34,683 nt of DNA from FCB group bacterium (GCA_013152835.1 JAADFQ010000116.1:1-34683); one strand, 5' to 3'. Positions 10,477 to 20,891 are shown, counted from the stretch's first letter. A program made the numbers and translations. Notes: generated by a model not told the origin, from the letters alone.

Positions 10477-11228
10477 AAACAATCATTCGATATCTGGTCT
10501 CCATCGGACTCATCACCCTGGCAATCCTGGTGTTGATGGAACTGGTTATCATGCCACTGTATACCCGTCAGAGTCAGGAGCGATATTTGGTGAATGTGGA
10601 GAATCGACCCTTGAAGAAATCACTATCGGTATTAAAGTCCGAAGGGTTTAAAGGCATGGTTTACGATACCCTGTACACCAATAGTCAGAATGCCGATTAT
10701 GTGGTTGATCAGTTTCCTCCTCCGAATACCAAAGTTAAGGAGGGACGAACCGTTCGGTTAACCATAACCCGTCCTGAAAAAATGGTATCCGTTCCTAATT
10801 TAATCGGGCAATCGCGACGCAGCGCTCAATTAATGCTGACCCAGGCCGGATTGGAGATCGATACGGTATTTACTGAGTATAATCCTGACTTTCCAAAAAA
10901 TACCGTGGTTTGGCAGGCTCCCAAAGCAGGCGATCCGGTTCCCCGGGGACTGGGCGTCCATCTGACCATCAGTAAGGGAATGCCGCCCAATTTCTTTCAG
11001 GTTCCCAATCTGTTTGGCCTTAGTCAGAAGAAAGCATTGGAAGAATTGCAGAAAGCGGGCTTGAAGCTGGGGAAAGTGTTTTACCGGCAAAATGAGGATT
11101 TAATCCCCTATACCGTGTTGGATCAATCCGTGGATGCCGGTACGGTTCTGGATCGTTCGCAGTCCATCGATATTACGATCAGCGTATTGGATATGCAGGA
11201 CATCTTTAACCAGATGATGAATCAATAG
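10473..11228 (+). CDS. Membrane-anchored PASTA-domain protein (no kinase or PBP domain)
   Basis: Single N-terminal TM then three PASTA-like repeats (VPNLIGQSRRSAQLMLTQAGLEI; VPNLFGLSQKKALEELQKAGLKLG). Confidence 0.85.
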   Translation: MKTIIRYLVSIGLITLAILVLMELVIMPLYTRQSQERYLVNVENRPLKKSLSVLKSEGFKGMVYDTLYTNSQNADYVVDQFPPPNTKVKEGRTVRLTITRPEKMVSVPNLIGQSRRSAQLMLTQAGLEIDTVFTEYNPDFPKNTVVWQAPKAGDPVPRGLGVHLTISKGMPPNFFQVPNLFGLSQKKALEELQKAGLKLGKVFYRQNEDLIPYTVLDQSVDAGTVLDRSQSIDITISVLDMQDIFNQMMNQ

Positions 11229-11232
11229 CCTC

Positions 11233-11820
11233 GTGATTACTTCCGGTTACTGGTTTCGCAAGCTCATCCATCTGGCAAATGCGTTGATACCGCTCATATA
11301 TCTCGTCGTATTTACCGAACGATGGATCCCGGCTCTCATCTTGTCGGTGCTTGTTATGTTGGCCCTCGTTATCGAATTCTTACGGAAACGTTCCGGGTGG
11401 ATAAACCAGTTCTTTAACCGTTACCTCAATTTTATGTTGAAAACTGATGAAATGGACGGAATCTGGACCGGCGCAACCTGGGTTTTCCTGGGCTCTCTGA
11501 TTACGATTGTTGTCTTCCCGAAACCGTTGGCTATTCTGGCTTTACTTTATATGTGTTTTGGTGATACGGTGGCCGCCCTGGTAGGGAAAGCATGGGGCCG
11601 ACTCCGATTCGGTGAAAAATCGCTGGAAGGTTTTCTCTCCGGATTAGCGGTTTGTTTTGTTATCGCCTGGTTTTTTCCCGAACTTTCTTGGCCGGTCCGC
11701 AGTATAGGTGCAATTATGGCCATGAGTGTCGAGATACTACCCATTCCAATCGATGATAACCTGAGAATTCCGGTTTTCTCCGGAGCGGCGATGACTCTGG
11801 CAGGGATGGTTGGCTTATGA
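11233..11820 (+). CDS. Diacylglycerol/polyprenol (dolichol) kinase or phosphatidate cytidylyltransferase-family membrane protein
   Basis: 195 aa, multi-TM; FGDTVAALVGKAWGRLRFGEKSLEGFLSGLAVCF motif typical of the dolichol kinase/SEC59-like family; GTG start. Confidence 0.75.
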   Translation: MITSGYWFRKLIHLANALIPLIYLVVFTERWIPALILSVLVMLALVIEFLRKRSGWINQFFNRYLNFMLKTDEMDGIWTGATWVFLGSLITIVVFPKPLAILALLYMCFGDTVAALVGKAWGRLRFGEKSLEGFLSGLAVCFVIAWFFPELSWPVRSIGAIMAMSVEILPIPIDDNLRIPVFSGAAMTLAGMVGL

Positions 11821-13877
11821 CGTTTTTATCACCGGGGATTCTGTGGGGTTTATTTGCAGCAGCGATTCCTATTCTGATTCATTTAATCAGCCAGCGAAAT
11901 ACGCGGGAAGTGGAATTCAGTTCACTGGTATTCATCCAGGAATTGGAGCATGAAACGTTGCGGAATGTGAATTTACGCCAATGGCTGTTAATTCTGCTTC
12001 GCACGCTAATTATTCTGTTTCTGGTTCTGGCTTTTGCCAAGCCCGTTCGACAGGGAATCATCCCCTCCTGGGTGGCTGGCGAGCAGCAATCCCGCATCGT
12101 ATGTCTCGTGGACAATTCGGCGAGTATGGCTGCGGAGGGTCGAGGAATATCTTTCCTGGACCAGGCGAAAGTGCTGGTGCCGGAAATTCTGGCATCCATC
12201 AAAGGGGATCGTACGGTTGCCATTTATCAGACAACACCTTTTCAAAAGATTTATGACGGAGCGCCGAATTCAACAGATATTCAGTCCAAACTTTCGGATA
12301 TGGTTCAAACGGCCGGCAAGGATCATCTCTGGTCGGCGGTTGATTCCATTCTTGTCCGGGAAAAACCGCATGAACCCAATAAGGAATTTTTTATCCTGAG
12401 TGATTTACCTTCATTACCGTCCACGGAATGGACACCGGACTCCACCTGGCGGTATTATCTGGTTCCGTTTCCTGAAGTTGAGGATAATCTGTCCATTCAA
12501 TCGGCGGAGATACTGAGTGAAGTCAGACTGCCGACGTCGCTATTGAAGATCCAGACCGCACTGGTAAATAATGGCCAAATCGAAAAACGGAATATTCCCA
12601 TTGATTTATATTTGAGTGATCAACGGGTGGGGCAGGTTGTATCGACATTAGCTGCGAAAAGTCGGAAGGGCTATCTTTTTCAGGCTTTTCCCGGTGATGT
12701 GGGTATCATCAAAGGCCGGCTTGAAATTCCCGAAGATGATTTTTCACTGGATAATCGCTGGACCCTGGATATCTCGATTCCCGAACAGATTGTATGCAAT
12801 GTGACCACCGGGAAAGGGGAGGATGGTTTTTTCCTGAATCTGGCCTTATCCTCCATTGACAATCAAGCCGACTTTCTCATCGTGACCCGAAATCCCAATT
12901 CCGTCCCGGAAAACCTGCTCTTGGATGAATCGGATGTCTTTATACTGCATAATCCGGATTTCATTCCCGACAGGACGGCAAAAAACATCAAATCCTTCCT
13001 GGAAGCAGGCGGCAGCGGACTGATCTTTTATGGGGAATCACTGGCCAATAATCTTAGCAAAACGGCCCGAAATGCTTTGGGTCTGCCCGTATCGAAGGGG
13101 TTGCGTCAGGCGGGAGCCGATAATTATTATTCACTGAATTCGAAAACAACCCATGCCATTCTCTCGGACCTGAATTTGCGCAATTTGAAAGGTGAACTTC
13201 CCCAGGTGTTCCGATATATCCGGTTGCGACCCGGCCCCGAAGATGAAATCATTTTACGGTTGACGAATGGTGATCCGTTTCTTATTCGCCATTCCATCGG
13301 ACGGGGATCATTATTCATTATCTCCAGTCTCATGAATCTAAGCTGGAATGATCTTCCCATGAGGGGGTTACTGGTACCCTTGCTGCACCGGTTGTTAATC
13401 GTATCGGCAACGGATGAAACCCAGACGTCGCCGGTGGAAGTCGGAGAGCCCAAAATTCTGTCGATTCCGAGGGAAGTTATCAGCAATCAATGGGAAGTAA
13501 TCAGTCCCTCGGGAAAAAGCTTTCTGGTCATTCCTGATTTTAATACGGAATCACTGATCATTAATAATACGCTGGAAGTGGGCTCCTACGATATCCAGGC
13601 TGACGGATATCCCTATGCCTCCTTTTCGACCCGCCTGGCGCCGACAGAATATCCGGACTACCGGGCGGATCCTGATCGCCTGATGGATAGCTTCGCAGGG
13701 GCAACCGTACGCCGGATAACCCCCGGTCCGCGAATCAAAGCGGATTTGGAATCGATTCGCTATGGAAAATCCTTATGGCGTTTCTTTTTGATTCTGGCGC
13801 TGTTTTGTGCGGTTGCCGAAACCATTATTGGACGTTTAAATCCGGCCACGGTCCGGGCGCCAAAACATGAATCCTGA
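11817..13877 (+). CDS. BatA-type N-terminal domain / vWA-like membrane protein
   Basis: MTFLSPGILWGLFAAAIPILIHLISQRNTREVEFSSLVFIQELEHET...RQWLLILLRTLIILFLVLAFAKP; IVCLVDNSASM MIDAS-like motif. Confidence 0.85.
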   Translation: MTFLSPGILWGLFAAAIPILIHLISQRNTREVEFSSLVFIQELEHETLRNVNLRQWLLILLRTLIILFLVLAFAKPVRQGIIPSWVAGEQQSRIVCLVDNSASMAAEGRGISFLDQAKVLVPEILASIKGDRTVAIYQTTPFQKIYDGAPNSTDIQSKLSDMVQTAGKDHLWSAVDSILVREKPHEPNKEFFILSDLPSLPSTEWTPDSTWRYYLVPFPEVEDNLSIQSAEILSEVRLPTSLLKIQTALVNNGQIEKRNIPIDLYLSDQRVGQVVSTLAAKSRKGYLFQAFPGDVGIIKGRLEIPEDDFSLDNRWTLDISIPEQIVCNVTTGKGEDGFFLNLALSSIDNQADFLIVTRNPNSVPENLLLDESDVFILHNPDFIPDRTAKNIKSFLEAGGSGLIFYGESLANNLSKTARNALGLPVSKGLRQAGADNYYSLNSKTTHAILSDLNLRNLKGELPQVFRYIRLRPGPEDEIILRLTNGDPFLIRHSIGRGSLFIISSLMNLSWNDLPMRGLLVPLLHRLLIVSATDETQTSPVEVGEPKILSIPREVISNQWEVISPSGKSFLVIPDFNTESLIINNTLEVGSYDIQADGYPYASFSTRLAPTEYPDYRADPDRLMDSFAGATVRRITPGPRIKADLESIRYGKSLWRFFLILALFCAVAETIIGRLNPATVRAPKHES

Positions 13878-15138
13878 TTTATCCGTAAACCGGGAAAATG
13901 CCATTCTGGTGGGCGTTATTCACGGTCATAACGACGCCGAAAAGGTTCAGCTTCACATGGATGAACTGGCGCTTCTGGCGGATACGGCCGGTGCGGATAT
14001 TGCGGGGCGAGTGGTTCAAAAATTATCCCGGATCAATCCTTCATTTTTTGTGGGTAAGGGCAAAGCGGAACAGATTGTTCATCAAGCCCAGGAACTGAAT
14101 TGCCAGTTAATTATCTTTGATGATGATCTGAATCCCGGTCAGGTGAAAAATTTTCAAAAATTATCCGAAAGTATCAAAGTTATTGATCGTTCAGCCTTGA
14201 TTCTGGATATTTTTCGGAAACATGCCAAAACCAGGGAATCGAAAACCCAGGTTGAACTGGCCCATCTCCAGTATCTGCTTCCTCGTCTGACCAGGATGTG
14301 GACCCATCTGGAACGTCAGATGGGCGGTATCGGGACCCGGGCCGGGGCCGGAGAAACACAGATTGAGGTGGATCGCCGGTTAATTCGCAACCGGATTGCT
14401 CATTTAAAGAAAGAGTTGGTCAGAATCGGGAAGGAACGAACGATTCAAACCAAGCGTCGGGAGAACGGATTCCGGGTTGCTCTCGTGGGATATACCAATG
14501 CAGGGAAATCAACCCTGATGAACGCACTGACCGGAGCCGAGGTTTATATTCAGGATCAGTTGTTTGCTACTCTGGACACAACGGTCCGCAAGGTTCAACT
14601 GGATGAATCGCGGATCTTTTTCCTCAGTGATACGGTGGGATTTATTCGCAAACTTCCCCATCATCTGGTGGCCAGTTTTCGCAGTACCCTGGCGGAGGTA
14701 ACCCATGCCGATTTAATCTTAATTGTCCTCGATGCTTCCTCAACGCAGCTTCAGGAACATCTGGATACGATTATGTCGGTTCTTAAAGATTTGGAAGCCG
14801 ATCGGGAAAACCATGTATTAATTCTAAATAAAATTGATTTAATCGACGATGCTCACCACGTTCAACGCCTGCGCAATCAATTCCCGGAAGCCATCATGGT
14901 ATCGGCACGGAATCACCTGCGGTTGGACAAATTGTTACTGTCAGTAGCCGGAAAAATTGATCAACGGTTTATTACGGCTGAAGTGGAAATTCCCTTTCAT
15001 CAGGGGAAAAATATTGCTCTGGCTCAGGATGGTGTGGAAGTGTTGCATCGGGAAGTGAGTGCATCCGGGATTCGTCTTACGATTCGCGGGTTGACCGGTC
15101 GCGTGAACCAGATTTTACATACCGTATCCGAGTTATAA
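13867..15138 (+). CDS. hflX: GTPase HflX
   Basis: LERQMGGIGTRAGAGETQIEVDRR, GYTNAGKSTLMNALTGA, DTVGFIRKLPHHLVASFRSTL. Confidence 0.95.
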   Translation: MNPDLSVNRENAILVGVIHGHNDAEKVQLHMDELALLADTAGADIAGRVVQKLSRINPSFFVGKGKAEQIVHQAQELNCQLIIFDDDLNPGQVKNFQKLSESIKVIDRSALILDIFRKHAKTRESKTQVELAHLQYLLPRLTRMWTHLERQMGGIGTRAGAGETQIEVDRRLIRNRIAHLKKELVRIGKERTIQTKRRENGFRVALVGYTNAGKSTLMNALTGAEVYIQDQLFATLDTTVRKVQLDESRIFFLSDTVGFIRKLPHHLVASFRSTLAEVTHADLILIVLDASSTQLQEHLDTIMSVLKDLEADRENHVLILNKIDLIDDAHHVQRLRNQFPEAIMVSARNHLRLDKLLLSVAGKIDQRFITAEVEIPFHQGKNIALAQDGVEVLHREVSASGIRLTIRGLTGRVNQILHTVSEL

Positions 15139-15350
15139 AAAACCCCCGCCGGAGCGGGGGTTTAAATATCCATTGCCGGCGATTTTCAGGACCGTGATTT
15201 GACACGGTGGAGGCCTCCCGCCACCAGCAAACTTCCTTGATCCCGAATCCGGGAAAGGCCTGTTTTTTGATGCCGGAGTACAGCTTCCTAGGGTAATGAT
15301 TGAAGATCCTGAAATACGTTCCGACAATGGAAAGGTCAAAGAGCATTAGG
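15139..15350 (-). ncRNA. Candidate structured ncRNA (6S-like architecture), minus strand
   Basis: No credible CDS. Long closing stem pairs 15169-15191 with 15307-15331, with a CCGTG/CACGG mini-hairpin (15192-15207) and an AGGCCT/AGGCCT apical helix holding a TCCCG/CGGGA hairpin (15241-15254). Terminator with T6 lies downstream on minus strand. Strand and family are inferred. Confidence 0.45.
15140..15163. terminator. Intrinsic terminator, probably bidirectional; the U-tract is better on the minus strand
   Basis: Perfect 10-bp stem AAACCCCCGC/GCGGGGGTTT, loop CGGA. Minus strand reads GCGGGGGTTTTTTATAA (T6); plus strand only TTTAAAT. Confidence 0.85.
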
Positions 15351-15380
15351 AATCTATTTTTGAGCCGTAATGCCGGGCAA
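15351..15380 (-). promoter_or_regulatory. Possible sigma70-like promoter for the minus-strand ncRNA (TTGCCC-N18-TAGATT)
   Basis: gggcaa at 15375-15380 and aatcta at 15351-15356 on the plus strand read as -35/-10-like boxes on minus. Confidence 0.25.
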
Positions 15381-15603
15381 GGAGAATCGGTGTATTCGCT
15401 ACAGAAAAGGACTGCAATCGGACAAAGAGTAGTGAGTAATTATTTACTTTGCAGGAGACCTTAGCGCCGGTCGTATCATTCGCAGTTTAAGAAAAGGGTC
15501 TCCATAGGCCCGCCTTTATTCTTTGGGAGCAAGTGGGGTAGCTTTGAGGTTCGGACCGTTGATTTCTCGAGGGAAAACTTTGTTATTTAAACGTAGGCGT
15601 CCA

Positions 15604-16833
15604 TTATTCCGGATACAACTCCGTTTCCCCTTCGCTCTTGGCTACGACGACCGCGCCAATGGAGTCACTGGTAACATTGACCATAGTGCGAAACATGTCC
15701 AGGGGACGGTCAACAGCCAGCATGGTTCCTACGATCAAGGCCGCTCCGGCATTGTCGCCCAGCCCAACGGCGTCGAGGACGATAAAGATCATCACCAGAC
15801 CGGCGGAAGGTACTGCTGCCGTGCCAACGGAGGCCAAAAAGGCGGTGAGAACAATCGTCAACTGCTGGGCAAACCCCATATCCGCACCGAGTGCCTGGGC
15901 GATGAAAAGAACGCCGGCGCATTCGTAAAGTGCAGTGCCGTCCATATTGATTGTGGCTCCGAGGGGCAGGACAAAACTGGTGACCTTATTGGAAACACCG
16001 GCACTATTTTCAATACAATCCATGGTCACCGGCAGGGTGGCGCCGGACGAACTGGTGGAAAAAGCGGTCAGGAAGGCCGGCATCATGGCGCGGGCATGTT
16101 TTAACGGATTAATTCGCGTGAACAGCCAGAATACGAGGGGAAGAACAATGAAAAAATGCAGGGACAAACCGGCCGTAATCGTGATCATATACAGCCCGAC
16201 GGCCTTGAATAATTCGAATCCTGCAGTGGCCACAGCCTTGGTGATCAGTCCGAAAACACCGATAGGAAGAAGCCGGATGATACCCCGGGTCAGTGTCATC
16301 ATGGCGGAAAAGCCGAATTGGAAAAAATCATTTAAAAATTTCTGTGGCCGACCCTCCAGCCGCGTGATGGCAAAACCAAACGCAATCGACCAGAAAATAA
16401 TCGCCAGCATATCCCCGTTGGCCATGGCCTTCACCGGATTGGTGGGAATCATCCGGAGCAGAATTTCAAACATTGATTTTGGTTTGTTCAGGGTGCCGGG
16501 ATCAAAGGCCTGAAAATTTCCGCTGAGATTTAATCCGGCGCCGGGTTTGATCAGATTCGTCATGGCCAGACCAATCAGAATTGCCAGAATAGAGGTCAGG
16601 AAATAATATCCGAATGTTTTGGCTCCCATGCGTCCCAGCGTACGACTGTCCCCCAGACCGGCGACTCCGGACGTGATCGAAAAAATAATTAAAGGGACAA
16701 TGATCATCTTCAATAAACGCAGAAATAAGGTACCCAGCGGGGCGACGAATAAGGCCTTTTCGCCCAGGGACAGGGCGAAGATAGTTCCGGCCGCCATGGC
16801 GATCAGAACCTGCCAATGCAGTTTAATTTTCAT
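15604..16833 (-). CDS. Dicarboxylate/amino acid:cation symporter (DAACS family)
   Basis: MKIKLHWQVLIAMAAGTIFAL..., AFSTSSSGATLPVTMDCIE, FVLPLGATINMDGTALYE; start at 16833 has ggagg upstream. Confidence 0.93.
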   Translation of the reverse strand: MKIKLHWQVLIAMAAGTIFALSLGEKALFVAPLGTLFLRLLKMIIVPLIIFSITSGVAGLGDSRTLGRMGAKTFGYYFLTSILAILIGLAMTNLIKPGAGLNLSGNFQAFDPGTLNKPKSMFEILLRMIPTNPVKAMANGDMLAIIFWSIAFGFAITRLEGRPQKFLNDFFQFGFSAMMTLTRGIIRLLPIGVFGLITKAVATAGFELFKAVGLYMITITAGLSLHFFIVLPLVFWLFTRINPLKHARAMMPAFLTAFSTSSSGATLPVTMDCIENSAGVSNKVTSFVLPLGATINMDGTALYECAGVLFIAQALGADMGFAQQLTIVLTAFLASVGTAAVPSAGLVMIFIVLDAVGLGDNAGAALIVGTMLAVDRPLDMFRTMVNVTSDSIGAVVVAKSEGETELYPE

Positions 16834-16911
16834 GGTAAAGAATTCCTCCAATCATGGTCCAATATAGGACCAATCCGGTAGATGCCTCTACTGCTAATCG
16901 GTGGAATGAAA

Positions 16912-19080
16912 CTACCGGGACGTTAACTTTTGGAGGACCGACTCCAGCGAGGTGGTCGGTTGATCACAAGCATAGTTGCGGCAGATATAGTAGGTCGGTT
17001 TTTCATCCACTGTGGTATAGGCGGATAGCCAGGGAATCAAGTTTACCACGGATGGATCGGATGCCGTTTTTTCCAGGATTACACTGTTGGGTAAATACGC
17101 CGTTCGTACTTTGGAAAAATCCGTGTCGCTTCCCCGACTTTTAACATCCCGAACGAGGACGATTTCCCGGGAAGATGGACGGTCATAATACAGGGCTAAC
17201 AACATACCGGAGTAGCCTCTTGGAGCGCGGGTAATTTCATTGGAAAATACCTGAAGTATCCGATCCGCTTTGTCGATCCACGAGAGGTCACCGGTGATTC
17301 GTCCTAACTGATTCATTACCAAGGCCAGGATTGAATTCCCGGACGGAAGTGCTCCATCGTAGGCTGTTTTCAGACGGACCGGTACATCGGAGTCGGATTC
17401 ACTGCCCAGGAAAAAACCGCCCTGATCCTGATCCCAAAAATCATCGACCGTTAGTTTTGCCAGTTCCAATACAGAATTCAATACATCCGGATCTCCGGTG
17501 GCTTTGTACAGCGTGATACCGCCCCAAATCACATAAGCATAATCATCCAGTTGGGCCGGTAAATCCGCAGAACCGTCGATCCAGCGTTTGAGTAAGCGAC
17601 CATCTTTCCGACGACATTGATTTAAAACAAAACGGTAGGTCTTTTCAGCTTCTGTGATTATTTCAGGTGAATTCAACGCCATGCCGGTCTGGGCCAGCGC
17701 TGCGATCACCAATCCGTTCCAATCGGTGAGGATCTTCGTATCCTTTTCGGGATGAATCCGTTTTTCCCGAACCTGGTAAAGACGTTTTGTTATAGTGCTG
17801 ATCTGCCTGTCTAATTCGTCCCGACTCCATCCCCGGGAAATGGCGAAAGCGGAGGGATCCACGGCGACATGCAATATATTGGCACCGTTATTTGGTTGGC
17901 CCGGTTCGGAATAGTTCCCCTGTTCGGAAACCCCAAAGTAGGTCATGACCCAATCGGCTTCCGGTCCCAGGATGCGTTTGATTTCTTCCCGAGTCCAGAG
18001 ATAGAATTTGCCTTCCTCACCATCACTGTCTGCATCTTCCGCCGAATAAAAGCCACCCTCCGGAGCTTCCATTTCCTCCGTGAGATACGTGATGATGTCG
18101 CGGCAGGTTTGGGCATACCGGGAATTCCGGGTAAGCTGATATGCCTCGGAATAGGCCAGTAAAAGCAGTGCCTGATCATAGAGCATTTTTTCAAAATGGG
18201 GAACCAGCCACCGGGCGTCGGTACTGTAGCGATGAAAACCCATCCCGACCTGATCGAATATTCCGCCGTACCGCAGGGCCGTTAATGTTTTTTCCACCAT
18301 GTTCAAAGCCGAGGAATCATCGTAATCATACGCGTAACGGAGCAGGAAAAGTAAATTTTGCGGCGAGGGAAATTTCGGTGCATTTCCGAAACCACCATTC
18401 CGGGAATCGAAATCGCGGGCGAACTGGCGATAGGTTTGTTCCAGAATATCTTTGGGCAGTCCCGAACCGGCGGGTGTGGACTGAGCCGCCAAATAGGATT
18501 GAATATCCGCGACGGTCGATTGAATCTTATCCTGTTGCTGATCCCAGGCACGGGCCAGGGCCGGGAGTAATTCCATCATTCCCGGCCGGTTACCCCGACC
18601 TGTTTTCGGAAAGTAAGTCCCGGCAAAAAACGGAATTTTATCCGGCGTCATTACAATGGTCAGGGGCCAACCACCGGATCCGGTCATGGTCTGACAGACC
18701 ATCATATATAAATGGTCAATTTCAGGATGCTCTTCGCGATCCACCTTAATTGCCACGAAATTCGCATTCAGCAAGGCAGCCACTTCTTCGTCTTCGAAGG
18801 ATTCTGTTTCCATCACATGACACCAATGACAGGTGGAGTATCCGATGGAAAGGAAAATCGGCCGGTTCAGGGATTTTGCCAGTTGAAAGGCTTTCTCTCC
18901 CCAGGGATACCAGTCCACAGGATTGGTGGCGTGCTGTTGAAGATAAGGACTTTTCTCATTGGCCAAATGATTCATGTGGGTTTCCTTGATAGCGGGTGCA
19001 GGACCACCGGATCGGTTTTGACAGGTAGTGAGCAGGGGGAAAATGACTCCAACCAGGAGAATGGAGGATTTTAAGTTCAT
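16912..19080 (-). CDS. Thioredoxin-domain protein of the YyaL/DUF255 (SPATA20-like) family, probable lipoprotein
   Basis: [54 protein letters not shown]-terminal signal with lipobox-like LLTTCQ. Confidence 0.92.
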   Translation of the reverse strand: MNLKSSILLVGVIFPLLTTCQNRSGGPAPAIKETHMNHLANEKSPYLQQHATNPVDWYPWGEKAFQLAKSLNRPIFLSIGYSTCHWCHVMETESFEDEEVAALLNANFVAIKVDREEHPEIDHLYMMVCQTMTGSGGWPLTIVMTPDKIPFFAGTYFPKTGRGNRPGMMELLPALARAWDQQQDKIQSTVADIQSYLAAQSTPAGSGLPKDILEQTYRQFARDFDSRNGGFGNAPKFPSPQNLLFLLRYAYDYDDSSALNMVEKTLTALRYGGIFDQVGMGFHRYSTDARWLVPHFEKMLYDQALLLLAYSEAYQLTRNSRYAQTCRDIITYLTEEMEAPEGGFYSAEDADSDGEEGKFYLWTREEIKRILGPEADWVMTYFGVSEQGNYSEPGQPNNGANILHVAVDPSAFAISRGWSRDELDRQISTITKRLYQVREKRIHPEKDTKILTDWNGLVIAALAQTGMALNSPEIITEAEKTYRFVLNQCRRKDGRLLKRWIDGSADLPAQLDDYAYVIWGGITLYKATGDPDVLNSVLELAKLTVDDFWDQDQGGFFLGSESDSDVPVRLKTAYDGALPSGNSILALVMNQLGRITGDLSWIDKADRILQVFSNEITRAPRGYSGMLLALYYDRPSSREIVLVRDVKSRGSDTDFSKVRTAYLPNSVILEKTASDPSVVNLIPWLSAYTTVDEKPTYYICRNYACDQPTTSLESVLQKLTSR

Positions 19081-19129
19081 AGTCGCACTTGGAATTTGGG
19101 GTGACTCAAAGTAATTTTACAGCCCAAAC

Positions 19130-20881
19130 ATGCATTCCGCACCTTCAAAATATTTTTTTATCATTCCCCTGGGGATCCTATTAATCGTCACTTTAGTCAT
19201 GGTTACTGTCGAACCACATCGCTTTCAAAAGTTTCAAAACCTGTTTTTAACGCAATATTACAAGGATAATCCGGTTAATGCGACCTGGATCGGCATTCAT
19301 GATTACGACGACCAACTGCCGGATTTCCGTCCGCAGGCGGTTCAGGAACGCTTGGATCGGCTCCGCGAGTACCGCCGTATCTTCGTGGATATCCGGGAAA
19401 ACGAATTGTCGCGGGATGACCGGATCGACCGGGAAATAATTCTAAACTCCATTGATCAGGAAATTTTCAATTATACCGAACTGAAATCTTATCGCTGGAA
19501 TCCTTTGATTTATATGTACACGCTTGGATTCGCCGTGGAAAGCCTTTCCGGTTACGATTTTGCTCCGGCCGAAGAACGCGGTTTGAATCTGAAAGGCCGC
19601 CTGTTTGCCATACCGGAATTTCTGAGAGTGGCGACGGGAAACCTGGATACCATGCCGGCGCCACATATGGAAACGGCCATTCGTCAATGTCGGGGGATTG
19701 AAAAACTGGTTTCCACCGGATTGGATTCTTTCCTTACGGATTTGGAAACGGATGAAACACATGTAATACGGCAGGCCGCATTATCCGCTCAACAATCACT
19801 GGTACAATTTCGCTCCTTCCTGGAGCAGCGTCTGAAAGAGGGACCCTATCGTGATTTTCGGATTGGGCCCCATCTGTACGGGAAAAAACTGGAACTGACG
19901 TTGAATGAGAATCTGCTCCCGGAGGAAGTGCTGGCCCGCGCCGAAATAGCGTTAAAACGAATACAATCTCAAATGCTGGAACTGGCCACTCCGTTATATA
20001 CGGAACTTACTCATGAACAACCGTCGGTGAACGGACACGCTGACGAACTGAATATCATTCGTACGGTCCTGGATGATATTGCCAGGAATCACGCCAAAAG
20101 AGAAGCAGTTGTGACCAGCGTTCGTTCCACAATTGACGAATTAACCCGTTTTATTCAGGATCGGCAGATCATCACCCTGGATTCAACAAAACCGCTCGTG
20201 ATCCGGGAAACGCCCGAATATCAGCGCGGTGTATCGATCGCTTCGCTCCAGGCTCCGGGCCCCCTGGAAAAAAATCTTCAGACCTATTTTAATGTATCGC
20301 CCATTCCCACGGACTGGACTGACGAACAGGCCGAATCTTTTCTCCGGGAATACAATACCATTTCCGTTAAGATCCTGGCAATCCACGAAGCCCTTCCCGG
20401 TCATTATGTCCAGTTAATTTATGCCAATCGAAACCCGTCGTTAGCCCGGGCGGTGTTTTCCAGCGGCGTCATGGTGGAAGGCTGGGCGCACTATGCCGAA
20501 TCCATGATGATTGATGAAGGATTGGGAAACGGTGATCCCCGGTATAAGCTGGTGGAATTAAAATGGAAACTACGCGGAATCGCCAATGCGATTATGGATC
20601 AAAAAATTCATACGGAAGACATGACCAGGGAGGAAGCCCTGGATCTGATGATTAACGAAACCTTTCAGGAAACATCCGAAGCGGAAGCGAAATGGCGACG
20701 GGCACAACTCACTTCCTGCCAGCTTTCCACGTATTTTGTTGGTTATGATTTAATGATGGCTCTGCGTAGCGATGTGGAAGCCGACCAGGGACCTAATTTT
20801 AATCTGGGCGCTTTTCATGAAGCCTTACTGAATCAGGGTTCTATTCCCATTCGATATCTTCGCGAGTATCTCCTGAATTAA
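19130..20881 (+). CDS. DUF885 family protein (putative metallopeptidase-like)
   Basis: 583 aa, N-terminal TM anchor; IHEALPGHYVQL motif and GVMVEGWAHYAESMM. Confidence 0.85.
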   Translation: MHSAPSKYFFIIPLGILLIVTLVMVTVEPHRFQKFQNLFLTQYYKDNPVNATWIGIHDYDDQLPDFRPQAVQERLDRLREYRRIFVDIRENELSRDDRIDREIILNSIDQEIFNYTELKSYRWNPLIYMYTLGFAVESLSGYDFAPAEERGLNLKGRLFAIPEFLRVATGNLDTMPAPHMETAIRQCRGIEKLVSTGLDSFLTDLETDETHVIRQAALSAQQSLVQFRSFLEQRLKEGPYRDFRIGPHLYGKKLELTLNENLLPEEVLARAEIALKRIQSQMLELATPLYTELTHEQPSVNGHADELNIIRTVLDDIARNHAKREAVVTSVRSTIDELTRFIQDRQIITLDSTKPLVIRETPEYQRGVSIASLQAPGPLEKNLQTYFNVSPIPTDWTDEQAESFLREYNTISVKILAIHEALPGHYVQLIYANRNPSLARAVFSSGVMVEGWAHYAESMMIDEGLGNGDPRYKLVELKWKLRGIANAIMDQKIHTEDMTREEALDLMINETFQETSEAEAKWRRAQLTSCQLSTYFVGYDLMMALRSDVEADQGPNFNLGAFHEALLNQGSIPIRYLREYLLN

Positions 20882-20891
20882 GAGTCTTCCT

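Noticed and set aside
15077-15346. 89-aa minus-strand ORF through the hflX end and the gap
   Set aside because: Runs through the terminator hairpin and into hflX; secondary structure explains this region better than coding
15523-16513. Plus-strand ORFs of 193 and 192 aa (15523..16104, 15935..16513)
   Set aside because: Antisense to the well-supported DAACS symporter; no recognisable domains
18141-18749. 202-aa plus-strand ORF
   Set aside because: Antisense to the DUF255/YyaL gene, low-complexity basic shadow translation
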